The notes beneath the pieces are model-generated. The model was not told where the DNA came from. It saw only the letters and a list, made by a program, of their open reading frames with translations, and searched no databases. From Bettongia penicillata ogilbyi (lineage: Eukaryota; Chordata; Mammalia; Diprotodontia; Potoroidae), in contig JAJHZJ010000311.1 of assembly GCA_023548195.1 (NCBI GenBank), positions 1,937,836-2,001,835 on the forward strand: a stretch of DNA of 64,000 nucleotides. The letters are read 5' to 3'. Shown one piece after another: positions 19,556-29,600 of the stretch (the first letter of the stretch is position 1; each line of letters starts with the position of its first letter). The position numbers and the translations under genes were made by a program.

Positions 19556-20140
19556 AAGAGGATCTAGTTCCCCCTGTAGTCTTCCAGTAACATGGAAAAT
19601 CCCGAGAGCTTAAAAGGCAGAAAGAATACTTATGGGTTGAAGGGATGGGAATAAGAAAGAAGGACTCCTGAAGGATGTGGCATTTGGAGATGGGGAAGTC
19701 AGTGGACAATATAAGCAAAAAATATAGCATGTTGAGGGCATGGCCAGTGGTCTAGCAGCTCTGCTTGGGGAAGTCCTCTTTGTTTATTCCTCTGAGGTTT
19801 CTGACACACTGTCCTACCTCAGCCATGTGCTGTAGCTGTCAGAGTTTGGTGTGTTAACATAGTGTTTTGTAATAAACAAGCGATGAATTCATGGAGAACA
19901 AGATCACTGAGGCTCATGCACCCTTCAGACCTGGGAAAAGCCAGAGCTGAAGCTCTCAGGGAGGGGCTGGCAGCTGAGGGTGAGCAGAAACCGAGAGCAA
20001 AGTGCTCCCTAGAAACCTCAGGGCTTTAGCCTAGCTTCCACTCCAGTGGGTGCCCACTGAGGAGATACCTAAGAACCCACCATTCCCTGCTCTGTACCTC
20101 TCCTATTGGCTGCCTGGATAGTTACGTGATGCTTATGTAA
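19556..20140. other. No recognisable feature
   Basis: Unique-looking sequence without a supported gene or repeat. Confidence 0.4.
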
Positions 20141-20390
20141 CCATTAGAATAGCATTGTGCCTCTAAAGCAGGAAGAGATCTCAGCTGCTCCAACTCCTCT
20201 TTTTACAGACAAGGAAAATGAGGCCAAGAAAGGTGAAGAGTATCAGTCAATGTGCCAAAATATTTATAGCAGCACTTTTTGTGATAGCAAAGGATTGAAA
20301 ACCAAGTAAATGCCCATCAACTAGGGGATGGCTAATCAGACAGTGGCACATTAATCTAATGGAATATTACTATGTTGTAAGAAATGATGT

Positions 20391-20629
20391 ATGTGGGGGT
20401 GAGGGGGAAGGGAGGAAAAATATTCACAGCAGAGAAGAGAAGAAGCATAGAAATCAGGGTAGTTTTGAAAACAATGTGTAGTATTTATTAGTTTTCCCCC
20501 AAAAAAATAAACAGTGTGAAATGGAGATTCATGGTTTCATATTGAATTATCTCTTTGTGTTGTGCTGTATAAGTGGAATATTTTGCCTCTTAGTATTTAA
20601 GTTCAAAATGAATAAATTTTTTTTTAAAA
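20391..20629 (+). mobile_element. Retro-inserted 239-bp element inside L1
   Basis: It is bracketed by a perfect 12-bp repeat, 'aagaaatgatgt', at 20379-20390 and 20630-20641, and ends with 'aatgaataaa' and an A/T-rich run. The target duplication and A-rich end show LINE-type insertion. It is probably a 3' end of another L1 subfamily, which I cannot name. Confidence 0.75.
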
Positions 20630-20954
20630 AAGAAATGATGTGCATGATGAATACAAACATGGAAAGCCTGAAATGATACAGAGTGAAGAAAAGAAAGACA
20701 AGAAAACAATATACATAATGACTGCAACAATGCAAATGGAAAGAACGATCATGAAAAAACCAAAAGCTACAGTTTCAGAATTATAAAGAACAATCATGGC
20801 TCGAAGGCAGATAGAAGAAGTCTCACCCCACTCCTTATAGAGGTAGAAGGTCCACAAGTATTGTACACTGCATGCATTTTCTTACTTTTTCTATATTGAA
20901 CAGTTACCCTGATTTTTCCTTATTTTCTTTTTGTCTCAAAAATTCATTCTGATT

Positions 20955-21430
20955 GGAAGACTTCAGAGAGGCCTGGAAAGACTTACATGAACTGATGCTG
21001 AGTGAAAGGAGCGGAACCAGGAGAACTATGTACACAGCAACAACCACAGTGTGTGAAGAATTTTTCTGCTAGACTTAGTACTTCATTGCAATGCAAGGAC
21101 TTAAATAATTCCCAATGATCTCTCAAGATAAAATGGCTTCCACATCCAGAAAAAGAACTATGGAATTCAATCGCAGAATGAAGCTGATCATTTTCTTTGG
21201 TATTATGTTTTGGTTTGTTTTATGATTTCTCCCATTCATTTTAATTCTTCCATGCAACATGACTAAGGTGAAAATGTATTTAATAGGAATGTATGTGTAG
21301 AAGCTATGTAAAATTGTATGCTGTCTCAGGGAGGGATTGGGGAGGGAAGGGGGGAAGGAGAGGAAAAAAGTCTAAGATATATGGAAGTGATTGTAGAACG
21401 CTGAAAACAAATAAAATAATTTTAAAACCA
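20955..21430 (+). mobile_element. L1 3' end (marsupial type), second subfamily
   Basis: It matches the copy at 14634 in 'gaactgatgctgagtgaaag' and 'cacatccagaaaaagaacta', but has a different middle and the end 'ctgaaaacaaataaaataat'. It is 5' truncated. I cannot see its target duplication. Confidence 0.8.
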
Positions 21431-21680
21431 TTAAAATGGCTTAATCACCACTAAAAAAAATACAATTTGATCTATCAAATGGATCTCTGGGAGGGGGAGG
21501 GTTATTTGGGGAAATTACAGTGATGTAAAAAAAAAAAGGTATAAATAAAAGCTTATTCCTTTAAATAAAAAGCATTGGCCAAGGTCTCACGGGCTTGTTA
21601 GCCTCTGTTAGTGACACAAACAGGACTTAAAACCAGGTCCCCTGATCTCAAAACACTTTCCCTATCTCAAGGACCCATGA

Positions 21681-22280
21681 TTTTGCTGGTGTGGGACACA
21701 GCTTCCAGCCATATGGCTCTCAACCCTTCCTTTAGACCTTAGTAGATGATTCCGAGAGTTGTGGATAAAAATGTCATCACTGTAACAATCCTTAGACAGC
21801 ATGTGCACAGTCCATCCTTGCAAGAACTGTCAATTTGTCTTGAGTAAAGTCTTTGAGATAGGAAGAGTGTGGAAGCACCCAAAATATCTGCTTTGTTTCC
21901 CTTTGCATCTGCCTTACAAAACTGATCCCATCCTTCTATTCTCTCAATACTAAGAGTTGCTATTGGAAGGGGAGAGCGTTTTGCTCTATCATTTCAGTTT
22001 TTACTGTTTGCTTATAGACGACTCAGTCCTGTTTATCCCACTGTTCAAATCCATAGCATGTTCCATCTCCCAGACTCTCCTTCCTCTACCACACTGTGCT
22101 TCATTGGGATCTTATTGGATTTTCCACCTGAGATTAGGGATTGCGGGGGCTGGTTTGAGGGTCCTTTCTCTTAGCTCCAATTTGGATCTCGGCTTATATT
22201 CTTGCCTTTCAACTGTCCCTCTTTCTGACAGAAGGGTCCTCAGATGAAACCAACAGCTAAATCTTACCATAAAAAACAGA
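21681..22280. other. No recognisable feature
   Basis: Unique-looking sequence. The 96-codon (+) and 75-codon (-) frames near 21957-22339 have no recognisable motif. Confidence 0.4.
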
Positions 22281-22284
22281 TATG

Positions 22285-22470
22285 AAGGTAAAATTATGGA
22301 TTTAGAGGTAGAAGGGCTGTCAAGTCTAACCTTCCACATTTTAAAGAAGAAAAATAGAGGAGTGACTTGCCCAGAGTAATAGAGCTGTAAGTAGCTGAGG
22401 TAGGATTTGAACTCAGGTTTTCCTCAGTTACCTTAGGTACCTTATGCACCACAGCATTGAGCTTCTATAG
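22285..22470 (-). repeat. MIR3 SINE, antisense
   Basis: Inverted MIR3 blocks: 'tatggatttagaggtagaag', 'gagtgacttgcccagagtaa' and 'gatttgaactcaggttttcc'. Confidence 0.7.
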
Positions 22471-22474
22471 GTAT

Positions 22475-22600
22475 ATACTGTCTCCTCTAATAGAATTTGC
22501 CTGCTTAGAGAGCAGGGATAGTTTCATTGTTTGTCTTCCTATCCCTAGCACTTCCCACAGTTGTGGGTGTTTAATAAATGATTGTTGATCAATGAGTTGA
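22475..22600 (+). repeat. L2 LINE 3' terminus
   Basis: 'gcttagagagcagggatagt', 'ttcctatccctagcacttcc' and 'gtttaataaatgattgttga' are the terminal L2 blocks in order. Confidence 0.7.
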
Positions 22601-22604
22601 TTGC

Positions 22605-22762
22605 ATTTGAAGTCACAGAACTGTGTTTCAGACATGTCACCTCTTCAATGTTAAGTTAGCCATTTCCTCTTCTCTGGAGCTTCAGTTTCTTTATCTATAA
22701 AATGAGGACTTTGAGCTAAGTAATCCCTAAAGCCCCTTTCAGCTTTAAATTCTATGATCCTC
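22605..22762 (+). repeat. MIR3 SINE
   Basis: Core 'gcttcagtttctttatctat' and tail 'aaagcccctttcagctttaa' are in sense MIR3 order. An inverted MIR fragment follows at about 22763-22830. Confidence 0.65.
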
Positions 22763-22849
22763 CTCAATTTATAAATGAAATCAAGACCTAGAGAGGCTAA
22801 GTGATTTATCTATGTTTCTACAGTAAATTAGTGGCAGTCAGGATTTAAG

Positions 22850-23230
22850 ATCACAGATTCAGAGCTAGAAGGCATCTTAGACACCTGGATAGTCCAGCCA
22901 TGGACAATCTGGGGCCTCGAGGCCACTCTAGGTCCGCAAATACAGCTCTTTGACTGAATCCAAACTTCACAGAACAAATCGTCTTAATAAAAATAAAATT
23001 AGTAAATCCTCCTAATAAAAATAAAATCCTTTTATTAAGAGGATTTGTTCCGGGAAGTTTGAATTCAGTGCCACACTTGAGGACCTAGAGGTCCACATGT
23101 AGCCTCAAAGCCCAGGTTTCCCACCCCTGATCTAATCTCTTTATGAATGAAGAAAATGCATCCAGAGAATTTGGAAGAAAAGACCATAAAGGCAATAAGT
23201 AACAGAGAGGATTAGAATCCTAGTCCCTGG
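22850..23230 (-). repeat. MIR3 SINE, antisense, split by a palindromic hAT element
   Basis: The start 'gatcacagattcagagctag' breaks at 22894 and resumes at 23130 with 'atctaatctctttatgaatg' and 'agagaatttggaagaaaaga'. Confidence 0.6.
22895..23129. mobile_element. Palindromic non-autonomous hAT element (copy 1 of 2)
   Basis: The two halves are inverted copies of each other: 'gaatccaaacttcacagaac' on the left and 'aggatttgttccgggaagtt' on the right, with ends 'cagccatgg' and 'ccacccctg'. The flanks 'ggatagtc' and 'atctaatc' fit a decayed 8-bp duplication in the MIR3 sequence. A sister copy lies at 36664-36886. There is no coding capacity. Confidence 0.8.
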
Positions 23231-23613
23231 GCAACAAGCCCAGTCTTTCCCATCATGTCTCATTGCTTCTCTTCCTCGTTGATTTATTGGCTGAAGGATG
23301 GCGGGATGAGTGGAAACACTTTCCAGTGGTCTGAGTTATGACACCTAGAAATGGTTTTTTCACTGTGGGCAGGGTGGAACTATCTCAGAGGATATTAAGT
23401 TCTTCATCCAATAGCCTGTAAGATTAAGAAAAAGAACACTGAACTTTGGGCAAATCTTCCTGGTGGCCCATCGATGATACACTTTCAGTTGAACATATAC
23501 ACACATATACTCAGATATTTTGGGCTACCCTAAATCCCTCCTAGTTCACCCTTATAGATCTCCTGGGTCTAATTAGTGTTAATAAAAAAATGAGGGAGAC
23601 CTTCAGCCACCAT
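23231..23613. other. No recognisable feature
   Basis: Unique-looking sequence. Confidence 0.4.
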
Positions 23614-23687
23614 AGAGAATATATAAACTGTTTAATCATCTCAACTCAGGGGAGAATACATAAATTGCCTAATCAGCTCAATTCAGG
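23614..23687. repeat. Tandem duplication of a 37-bp unit
   Basis: Unit 1 (23614-23650) and unit 2 (23651-23687) align without gaps. Both share 'taatca', 'ctcaa' and 'ctcagg/ttcagg' at matching positions and differ at roughly seven sites. The unit is not part of a repeat I know. Confidence 0.8.
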
Positions 23688-24500
23688 CAACTGAGAGTTA
23701 ACTGTTTATCGTATGTGTGTTTGAAAAAAAAACAAAACCTCCCATTCCACAACTGTGTTCTCTTCAAGACCCATTAATTTGGGCCAGGCAGGCTTTTGTG
23801 TAACATCCTGCTTTTCTGGCTTATAAAGAAACTGACTCCTGCTGAGCTCCCTCTGAAGCCCAGTCTTCCCATGGGACTGAGTTGTCTGATTAGAGCCTGT
23901 TTTGAATTAGCCTGGAGTGAAGTGTCTGTCATCTCCTGGGCCACCTCCCATCTGTCCCCACCCCTATCAGGGATTGCACAGGACACCAATGGACTGGGTT
24001 GAGATAAGGCTGAGATAAGGGATGGTCCAAATTTTTTGGAAGGTGTCAGAGCAGACCCTGACAGAAGCTGCAGGGTCAGGGGCACCCATGTGGGATTCAG
24101 CATTCCCTCTGCATGGAGCCAAGATCTGTGGAGAGAGGTGATTTCTCCTTCTTGCCTTGTAGCCAGAGCATTCTCACCAACAGCCTTGGGATAACTACAG
24201 GGGGTGACCACCACAGGCTTTGAAGACACAGGGAGCTTTGGGTCTTTTTTGACCTTGAGAGGAGTCAGCTCAGCCCAGTGGGCGACTCTCCAGTCTCAGC
24301 TACCCCTGGGTCAAAGATTCAAGCACCAACCATGATAGATGAAGGCATCAGTTTCTGTTACCATCTAGTGACAACCCAAAATATAATAAGTAAGATACAG
24401 CATGTGTTTCTTGCTGCCAAGAAGTCAAACAGATGTGGACCAGATCCTGCCAAGATTTTTCCAGACACTGAATAAGATTTCTATTTTTTATATTATGATG
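23688..24500. other. Repeat-poor block with an unsupported 151-codon frame
   Basis: The minus strand is open at 23774-24229 (151 codons), the longest frame in the window not made of simple repeats. The predicted peptide has no signal peptide, membrane segment or domain I recognise and no related copy in the window. Composition is near background. Chance openness in GC-richer sequence is the simplest explanation. Confidence 0.25.
24002..24020 (+). promoter_or_regulatory. Pair of GATA-type motifs
   Basis: The octamer AGATAAGG occurs twice, at 24002-24009 and 24013-24020, in the same direction and 11 bp apart (about one helical turn). It matches the GATA-factor consensus (A/T)GATA(A/G). Function is inferred from the motif alone. 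Confidence 0.3.
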
Positions 24501-24824
24501 GTGAAGGTGATGAAGTATTTATTAAGCAACTACCTTGGGCTAAGTAAGCACTGTCAGGACAAATGAAAGGCATAAGCCCAGATTTCCTGGAGATAATGGA
24601 CTGAGTTGACAGGACAGAGAAATTGGTAGCTAGGGTGGGCAGATATGGGCTATGAAATTCCCTCCTTCTTCCTCAGGTGGTAGGTGACAGAAAGGCCTCA
24701 GGAAAAGGAAGAGTGTGGTGGGGGGAGGAGTGTTTGAGTGGCAAGTCTAGAGCACACCTGTTCAGAAGGTAGAAAAAATTAGTAAAACTTGGAGAAAAGC
24801 AGTAGAGGATAAAATAATAATTCC
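24501..24824. other. Mostly unique sequence
   Basis: A short old-repeat patch ('gtatttattaagcaactacc') lies near 24518. The rest is unrecognised. Confidence 0.4.
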
Positions 24825-25195
24825 TAGCATATATATATATATACATACATATGCATTATATATTTTATATAGCACTTTAAGCACTATATAAACAAATATA
24901 ATACATATATTATTTCATATATAAATTATTTCCCTTGCTCCTCCTAACAGGTGCTATAATTAGCCCCATTTTACAGATTTTACAGAAATAGAGGTAAACA
25001 TTAGTTAAATGATAGGCCCAAGGCCATCTATAGAATAATGGTTATCATCATGCCCATTTTACAATTGAGGAAACTGAGGCAGAGAGGGTTTTTTTTTTTT
25101 AGTGACTTTACTAATATCACATACCTCTTAAGCATCTGGGGGAAGATCTGAACTCGTCTTCCTAACTCCAAGTCCATACTCTAGCCATTGTGTCA
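24825..25195 (-). repeat. Two overlapping antisense MIR pieces with a (TA)n patch
   Basis: A TA-rich start is followed by 'tatagcactttaagcactat' and 'tagccccattttacagattt'. A second core follows at 25055: 'cattttacaattgaggaaac' then a T run, and a head 'gatctgaactcgtcttccta'. Confidence 0.6.
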
Positions 25196-25712
25196 CTAAT
25201 TTCAGAAGGTAAAGCATCATAGAAATATAAATCATTTTTAGTGTGACCCTCATTTATAGCACAAAGAGATGTATGTCTAAAGCAGAAGGAAGGGGCATAA
25301 GTCAAAGGAACGGATGATGCCAAGGGGCCCCACGTTAATGATTCAGATCTATTCCCCCCTCCCCCAACTTGAACACTCAAGAATATTGCTAGGGTGAGAG
25401 TAGGGTGATGGGGATGGGGGATTGTGTAGTAGAAGAAAGAGTCAGATGGCCTGGGTTCAGACCTCAAAGAGGAAGGCATCTGGAAGGGGAGAAAATAAAC
25501 TTAAATAAGAAGTGATTATTTTATATCCACTAAATACCTATGATATATCGAGGAGTCAAGATCACCATCTCCCTGAGTCTCAATCTCCTGGAGTTGGAAC
25601 AAGAGGCCTCTGAGGTTCCTTCTCACTTTACATCCTTGATCGCACCATTCAAGTCACCATTTTAATGTTTACTGAAGATCTAAGATGTATACAGGACTCA
25701 TGGCTCAGAGTA
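25196..25712. other. Unique sequence with weak SINE fragments
   Basis: A MIR head-like piece lies near 25422-25470 ('gtcagatggcctgggttcag') and a MIR3 tail-like piece near 25555-25645. Neither is complete. Confidence 0.35.
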
Positions 25713-25960
25713 GAGGTCACTTACCCTCCCTGGGCCTCAGTTTCCTCAACTGTAAAATGAAGCAGTTGGTGTAGATGACCTCTAAGATCTCTGGATATGT
25801 GAGTCACTGAGTCTAGGTCTGCCACTGCCTTGTTAGGTCACTTCAGGCAAATTCATTTAAAGCCTTTCAACCCCCAGTTTCATCATTTATAAAACGGTGG
25901 TAGCCATCACACAGCTTATCTTACAGGGTTGTGAGAAGGATAACAGAGATTGGTTATGAC
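25713..25960 (+). repeat. MIR3 then MIR, both sense and truncated
   Basis: MIR3 core and tail lie at 25713-25815 ('tgggcctcagtttcctcaac', 'agatgacctctaagatctct'). A MIR follows at 25816-25960 ('tgttaggtcacttcaggcaa', 'ttacagggttgtgagaagga'). Confidence 0.65.
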
Positions 25961-26044
25961 AGGTTTCATAGTGAACTTTCATGTGCTGCATCAATGGAAG
26001 TTATTTATAATCCTCATCAGAATCATGAATTCTAGAGAAGCAAA

Positions 26045-26295
26045 TTAGGGCAGTAGGTGGAGCTCTGGACTTGGAGTCAGCAAGGTCTGAGTTCAAATGT
26101 GACCTCAGACATTTAGTAGATATGTGACTGTGGGCAAGTTGCTTCACCTCTGCCTGCCTCAGTTTTCTCAACTGTGAAATGGGGATAATAATAGCACCAA
26201 TTTCCCAGAATTGTTGTGAGAACAAAATTAATAATACGTGTACAGCACTTAGCATGGTGACTAGCACATAGTGGGTACTTAACAAAGGCTTCTTC
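26045..26295 (+). repeat. MIR-type SINE, full length
   Basis: Complete order from 'gcagtaggtggagctctgg' through 'tgactgtgggcaagttgctt' and 'aattgttgtgagaacaaaat' to 'tagtgggtacttaacaaagg'. Confidence 0.85.
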
Positions 26296-26492
26296 TCTTT
26301 CCTTTCCATCCTTTCTCTTCTTTCCTTCCCTCCCCCTTCCTTCACTTCTAATCTTTCTCCCTCTCTCCCTTTCTTCCTTCCTTCTTTCTCTTCCATTCAT
26401 CCTCCTTTTCTTTTTTCCTTCACTTCCATTCCTCCTTCATTCCTTTCTTTTTTCCTTTCCTCCCTTCCCTTTCCTCCAAATCTTCCTATCCC
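26296..26492. repeat. (TTCC)n pyrimidine tract
   Basis: Irregular TTCC/TTCT runs follow the 3' end of the MIR directly. The minus-strand frames here are low-complexity E, K, R and G. Confidence 0.92.
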
Positions 26493-27792
26493 TAACTCCT
26501 CATGCAGGCTCATTTTTGGCAGGTGTAGGAAATCCACCAATGAATAAGACATGACAAAAGGACCCACTTAGAGTCCCAGCAAACTGGGCAGCAACCTAGC
26601 ACTCCGAGTTGGAGCAGAAAGCTATGACTGCTTACTTTAGTTAGGGCACAACCTCAGCTAGGGCTGGCATGGCTACAGAGTGTGAGGTAGTTACATAAGC
26701 GTCACACCACCTGAGGAGAGAGTCCATCCTAAGGGTAGTCCATTATCAGTTACTCATTTGGTGAATTATCCAAGACTCATTGGTAATCCTGGTCTGCTTT
26801 CTCCGTTATTAGAGTCTTTGGGACCACCCTTTTCCCTTCTGTTGGCTGGCGTGTGCTCACTGAAATGTCACTCTGCAGAATTGGCTGCTGAGAAACCAAA
26901 ACAAAGCAGTCAAATGGGAAGCAGGGAAGACTAGGGGCTTATCTGATGGTCGGGATTATCCATACCCCTGCTCCCCTCTATTACAAGGAGTTGACTAGAT
27001 TTGTTCAGGCTGCCACTGGGAGTAATGGGGCTACCCAGTTAAGTGGGGAAAGAGCCACAAGGCAATGGGGAGGGGGGGGCATATCCCTGAATTCTGCAAA
27101 TGTTAGAAAACAGCCAAGGAGTAAGACCTGGGACTGGGAAGAGAGGAGATCACACTACTGACTGCAGGGTAGGGGATGGAAAGAGGAAGGTCAGGTCAGG
27201 TCAAGGCAAAGGAAACCTTAGGTAGGAAAGAAAGAAAGAGAGCCCCACATCTAATGGATGGAGGGAGGTAGCTTTATCTTCCATACATGGACATTGACCC
27301 CAGGCACACATCCCCAAACCATTCTCTTTCTGGACATTCACCCTTGCCCTTTGATAGCATAAGTGTGAGATGGTAAGGACCCTGGTTACTCCATGTCATG
27401 GTCTGTTCTTCTTCCTCCACCCTTTACAAATCATTTCATTCACATAACTGCAGTTTCCTGAGCTCTAGAAGTAGATCTGCAAGGAGACCTGCTTGATACC
27501 TATCTTTGTCTCCATCCAGCTTCTGGCCCTGACTGGAGGTAAAGGCTCAGTTAACTGAAATCATAACCAGAAGTCAGTGAGCACTTTTAAAACTTACTTT
27601 AACAATAGTCAATAATTTGACTATTGTTTTTCATTATACATCAAAATCTCCAGAAACCTGCCTCCCACCCCTATTCCTTTCTCCTTCCCTTCCCTCCTGC
27701 CTCCCTTTAGCCCTAAATTAGGCAGGCTATGTCTCTACCCTGGCTCTGTATGGGGGCTGAGGGAAGCTTACCTAGAGAGGCTAGTCTTCTTT

Positions 27793-27794
<2 letters not shown>
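26493..27794. other. Repeat-poor unique block
   Basis: About 1.3 kb without a transposon signature that I recognise. No open frame over about 70 codons with a motif. Its lack of SINEs stands out against its surroundings. Confidence 0.4.

Positions 27795-27868
<74 letters not shown>
27795..27868. repeat. (CA)37 microsatellite
   Basis: Seventy-four bases of perfect CA dinucleotides. The poly-HT peptide across it is not real. Its length and purity suggest a polymorphic locus. Confidence 0.98.
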
Positions 27869-27870
<2 letters not shown>

Positions 27871-28243
27871 CCTTGCAGAGTGTGCGTTATACTCTGCACT
27901 TCCAGGGTTAATTAGTCTGCAGCATCCACAGGGCTACATTTTCCTTTAATAGCCAATTAGGTCTTGTTAGCTCTATTGTCATTTCTAGGATGAAGCAGAA
28001 GGTAGTCCCAGGGGCTCCGATTCTACAATGACCTTCAGACAAGACCCCCCCTCCCTGGACATCACTGTGGGAGTGTGCCCCCCCCAGAGACTGTCTCCCA
28101 AAAGGGAACTCTGTGAAGGATCTCTGTTGGGGAGGCTCTACCCCTGAGGGAGCACAGGTGCCATCTGCCCTTGGCAGGAGGCCTGTGGGAGGTTACTGAT
28201 GAGAAAGGGTCCAATCTGTTCTTGGTGCCTCATAATGACCCTT
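27869..28243. other. Repeat-free, possible conserved non-coding sequence
   Basis: The stretch near 27905-27975 has homeodomain-type TAAT cores ('ggttaattagtctgcagcat', 'aatagccaattaggtcttgt'). No repeat is seen. Conservation is inferred, not shown. Confidence 0.22.
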
Positions 28244-28245
28244 AA

Positions 28246-28329
28246 CGGTGCCGCACACAGATGCGTCCATGGGCAGCGATCTGCATCGCGCTACCGTCTG
28301 CCAGTGCCCGTCAACGCTCTGCAGGACCG
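28246..28329. promoter_or_regulatory. Small CpG cluster
   Basis: Ten CpG dinucleotides occur within 84 bases (among them 'tcgcg', 'accgt' and 'cccgt'). The rest of the window is CpG-poor. It is too short to be called a CpG island. No transcription start or coding exon can be shown. Confidence 0.3.
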
Positions 28330-29444
28330 ATCAATATCCAGCTAGGCAGGCTGGCTAATGACATTGCATTTTACCCGGGTCAAGAGAGGCACTAGGTCTC
28401 AGCTTTGGTTTCCAGGCAGGGTCTCTTCTGTGCTAACAAGGCACAGCTTCCTTCCAGATTGTCTTTATCTCACATTCACAGGCTTCCTAGACTTGGCAGC
28501 TGCTGAGAGGCCAAGACCCTGTAGCTTGACCTGCGCCAGACTTGTGCATAAATGAATTGTCTGACAATCTGGATCTCCAGTGCCCTCCTAGCTGAAAAGC
28601 CTATGTCTTAGTTTTGCCAAAGAAACCTTTATCAGTCTTCAAAATGAGAACAGGGAACAGGTCCCATTCATAGCAGCATGGTTCGAATATACTTCTTTCA
28701 ATAGAAATACCAGAAGAGGCACAGAAACCATTCTCCTGGGATTGCCCCTGCAAGGACAAAGGGATGAGAGTCCGCAAAAGGGGCTGAGTTTGGAATTTAA
28801 GAAGACCTTACTAAAATGAGGGGTCAGGAAGGGACTTGGGGAGCAAATAGCCTAATTACATGGAAAGACATGGGGTGAGGGGAGGGCAGCTCAGGATAAA
28901 AAGAATGTTGCCAGGCTACATAAAATACGCCAAACAGATAGCTTTTGGAAGCTCAATTTTCACAGGTTCACTAAAGGCCCTTGGCCTATTTATGAGCCCA
29001 GTGGGGTCATAAGCACACAGGAACATTCCCAGCTATAAACACAGCTCATCTTCCTACTGAGCCTGCCTGGAGGGCACACAGACACTTACCTTGGCTGGCT
29101 CTGAGGATGGGGCTGAGTATTAGTTCAGGGGCAGAAACTCTAAGGCAGAAGGCTGCGGCTTCATTACTTGGGGGCAAGAAGGATCCTGGAAAGTACAACT
29201 CCTTTGGTAGTTGGGGCTCAGAGCCAAGCTAGCTTTGTCTGGGGTAGGGGAGTATTTAAGAACTTTCTAAATGCTCTGAAAAGGGAGAAGAAATAATAAA
29301 GTGTTTGTGATTAAACCTGAAGATGATAAACTAAGGAGGGATTGGAGGCAAGGGAGAGGCAAGGGAGACATTACAAAAGGCTGAGGAGTTTTATGAGCTA
29401 TTCCTCTTTTTTTTCTATTCCTTCCCTACTTCCTTTCTTCCTCT
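28330..29444. other. Repeat-poor unique block
   Basis: It contains a 'cccggg' palindrome at about 28374 and AT-rich motifs such as 'ggcctatttatgagcc' near 28982. No gene or transposon is supported. Confidence 0.4.
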
Positions 29445-29600
29445 TTGTTTTTTTATTGAAGGTAACCAACTTAAAAACAATTATCAAGCATTTCTTTTTT
29501 CTCTCTCCCATCCCCAATGGAAGAAAAAAACTGAAAAAGAAAAAAAAACTCCTTTGGAACTTCTCCTGTAAGTAGCAAACTACCAGGTAAAAATGGTTCA
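29445..29600 (-). repeat. Possible retro-copied 3' end, antisense
   Basis: A T-rich start containing the complement of AATAAA ('tttttttattgaaggt') leads into A-rich and unique sequence, as an inverted poly(A)-tailed insertion would. The parent element is not recognised. Confidence 0.3.

Larger units (their letters stand above)
20245..21560 (+). mobile_element. L1 3' end, itself interrupted twice
   Basis: The outer L1 begins 'gtgccaaaatatttatagca' and 'gatagcaaaggattgaaaac', close to the conserved 3' region of mammalian L1. It continues at 20642-20950 ('aagaaaacaatatacataat'), and its end is probably 21435-21560 ('ggatctctgggagggggagg', 'tgatgtaaaaaaaaaaagg'). Two later insertions occupy 20391-20629 and about 20955-21430. 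Confidence 0.65.
20145..21680 (-). repeat. MIR3 SINE, antisense, split by a nest of L1 elements
   Basis: The first part (20145-20240) reads 'tttttacagacaaggaaaat' and 'gaggccaagaaaggtgaaga'. The second (21571-21680) reads 'ggccaaggtctcacgggct' and 'aaaaccaggtcccctgatct'. Everything between is L1-derived. Confidence 0.6.

Noticed and set aside
27795..27868. Possible CRISPR-like or minisatellite array
   Set aside because: It is a plain CA dinucleotide repeat with no spacers.
28260..28300. microRNA-like hairpin in the CpG cluster
   Set aside because: Only about five base pairs form between the ends, so the stem is too weak.
28246..28329. Coding exon in the CpG cluster
   Set aside because: I could not find a reading frame with splice signals on both sides.
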